DNA of 64,000 nt from Buchnera aphidicola (Nipponaphis monzeni) (GTDB taxonomy: Bacteria; Pseudomonadota; Gammaproteobacteria; Enterobacterales; Enterobacteriaceae). The translations under genes and the position numbers were made by a program. The notes under the pieces were generated by a model that saw only the letters and a list, made by a program, of their open reading frames with translations, was not told the DNA's origin and did not search any database. Shown one piece after another: positions 63,319-64,000 of this stretch. Every line of letters begins with the position of its first letter. Position 1 is the stretch's first letter. The stretch covers positions 62,001 to 126,000 of the forward strand of contig NZ_AP019379.1 in NCBI RefSeq assembly GCF_006741185.1, read 5' to 3'.

Positions 63319-63870
63319 ATTAAATCTGGAAAACGAATGAAATTTACACGCCCTAATAGAATTAACGGAGAAATTCGAGCAACTGAGGTGCGTTTAACGG
63401 GAATACAAAACGACCCGATAGGAATTGTTAGCTTAGATAAAGCTTTAAATTTAGCAAAAAGCATTGGAGTAGATTTAGTAGAAATTAGTCCAAATGCGCG
63501 TCCACCTGTATGCCAAATAATGGATTATGGTAAATTTTTATACAAAAAAAGTAAATCTCATAAAAAACAAAAAAAGAATCAAAAAAATATACAAATAAAA
63601 GAAATAAAATTTCGTCCTGGTACTGAAGAAAGTGATTATCAAGTTAAAGTTCGTAATATTACTAAATTTTTAATAGAAGGTCATAAAGTTAAAATAACTT
63701 TAAGATTTCGAGGAAGAGAAATGGCACATCAAGAAATAGGAGTTCATTTGTTACATCGTATAAAAAATGAATTAAAAAACTTATCTACAATTGAATTCTT
63801 TCCATCTAAAATAGAAAGCCGTCAAATGATAATGATATTAGGACCTAAAAAAAATAAAATAAAAAATTAA
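63319..63870 (+). CDS. infC: Translation initiation factor IF-3 with AUU start codon
   Basis: IF-3 keeps ribosomal subunits apart and checks the start codon. The first ATG in frame is 63337, but the start is placed at the ATT at 63319. From there the reading [17 protein letters not shown] matches the E. coli start IKGGKRVQTARPNRING, and GGAGG lies 8 nt before it, inside the end of thrS. E. coli infC also starts with AUU, the basis of IF-3 autoregulation. The product is 183 residues (E. coli 180). Core motifs: [23 protein letters not shown] (adjacent residues near 52-74), [14 protein letters not shown] and [12 protein letters not shown]. Confidence 0.95.
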   Translation: MKSGKRMKFTRPNRINGEIRATEVRLTGIQNDPIGIVSLDKALNLAKSIGVDLVEISPNARPPVCQIMDYGKFLYKKSKSHKKQKKNQKNIQIKEIKFRPGTEESDYQVKVRNITKFLIEGHKVKITLRFRGREMAHQEIGVHLLHRIKNELKNLSTIEFFPSKIESRQMIMILGPKKNKIKN

Positions 63871-63944
63871 TAATTCATTCACAATTTTAAGTATTTTAAC
63901 TCAATTACCATATATTTTTATAAATTTCAATGGAAGTATTTTTT

Positions 63945-64000
63945 ATGCCAAAAATTAAAACTTTAAAAAGTGCTTCAAAAAGATTTAAAAAAACTTCATC
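63945..64000 (+). CDS. rpmI: 50S ribosomal protein L35, 5' part
   Basis: The window ends 56 bases into this gene. The reading MPKIKTLKSASKRFKKTS matches E. coli L35 (MPKIKTVRGAAKRFKKTG). A GGAAG ribosome binding site lies 8 nt before the ATG. It follows infC by 74 bp, in the usual thrS-infC-rpmI-rplT order. Confidence 0.95.
   Translation, partial: MPKIKTLKSASKRFKKTS

Overview
This window looks like a stretch of the chromosome of Buchnera aphidicola, the obligate gammaproteobacterial symbiont of aphids. Three things suggest this: extreme A+T richness in genes and spacers alike; proteins that align end to end with Escherichia coli housekeeping enzymes; and Buchnera-like gene order (ptsH-ptsI-crr, ligA, gltX, a fli cluster, fabB, talA-tktA, dapE/dapA, the his operon, gnd, metG, thrS-infC-rpmI). 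Strain or aphid host cannot be decided here. I see no insertion sequence, prophage, CRISPR array or toxin-antitoxin pair.

Layout. 1-4346: end of cca, uppP, and the PTS phosphorelay (ptsH, ptsI, crr on the minus strand). 5280-9431: ligA, a tRNA-Val/tRNA-Lys unit with a recognisable promoter, gltX, and a badly eroded tRNA-Ala-like gene. 9819-20736: fliE and then fliF through fliR, encoding the MS ring, C ring and type III export apparatus of a flagellar basal body. 20780-24606: rpmG, rpmB, ppa, pmbA and rnpB. 25360-35848: fabB, talA, tktA, dapE, dapA, aroC, smrB. 36744-43824: a complete hisGDCBHAFI operon. 44351-52190: gnd, metG, tilS, tRNA-Val(GAC), a MATE transporter gene and ribE. 52582-57627: nth, a split priA, a split tyrS, sufA. 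58257-64000: ydiK, aroH, thrS, infC and the start of rpmI.

The genes fit a nutritional symbiont. Carbon enters through the PTS and is handled by gnd, talA and tktA. These supply erythrose-4-phosphate and ribose-5-phosphate to the aromatic (aroH, aroC), histidine (hisGDCBHAFI) and lysine/diaminopimelate (dapA, dapE) routes.

The most interesting signals are erosion and its possible workarounds rather than a new accessory system. tyrS is interrupted at a CCC-TAG site whose layout resembles the prfB +1 frameshift. priA is split at an A10 tract and has lost its helicase motifs but kept its eight zinc cysteines. A tRNA-Ala gene has several broken helices and an AGC anticodon. ThrRS has lost its editing-site residues. 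fliH carries six perfect 36-bp repeats. infC keeps the rare AUU start codon. Gene-free spacers of 300-950 bp are common; some probably mark genes lost from this lineage.
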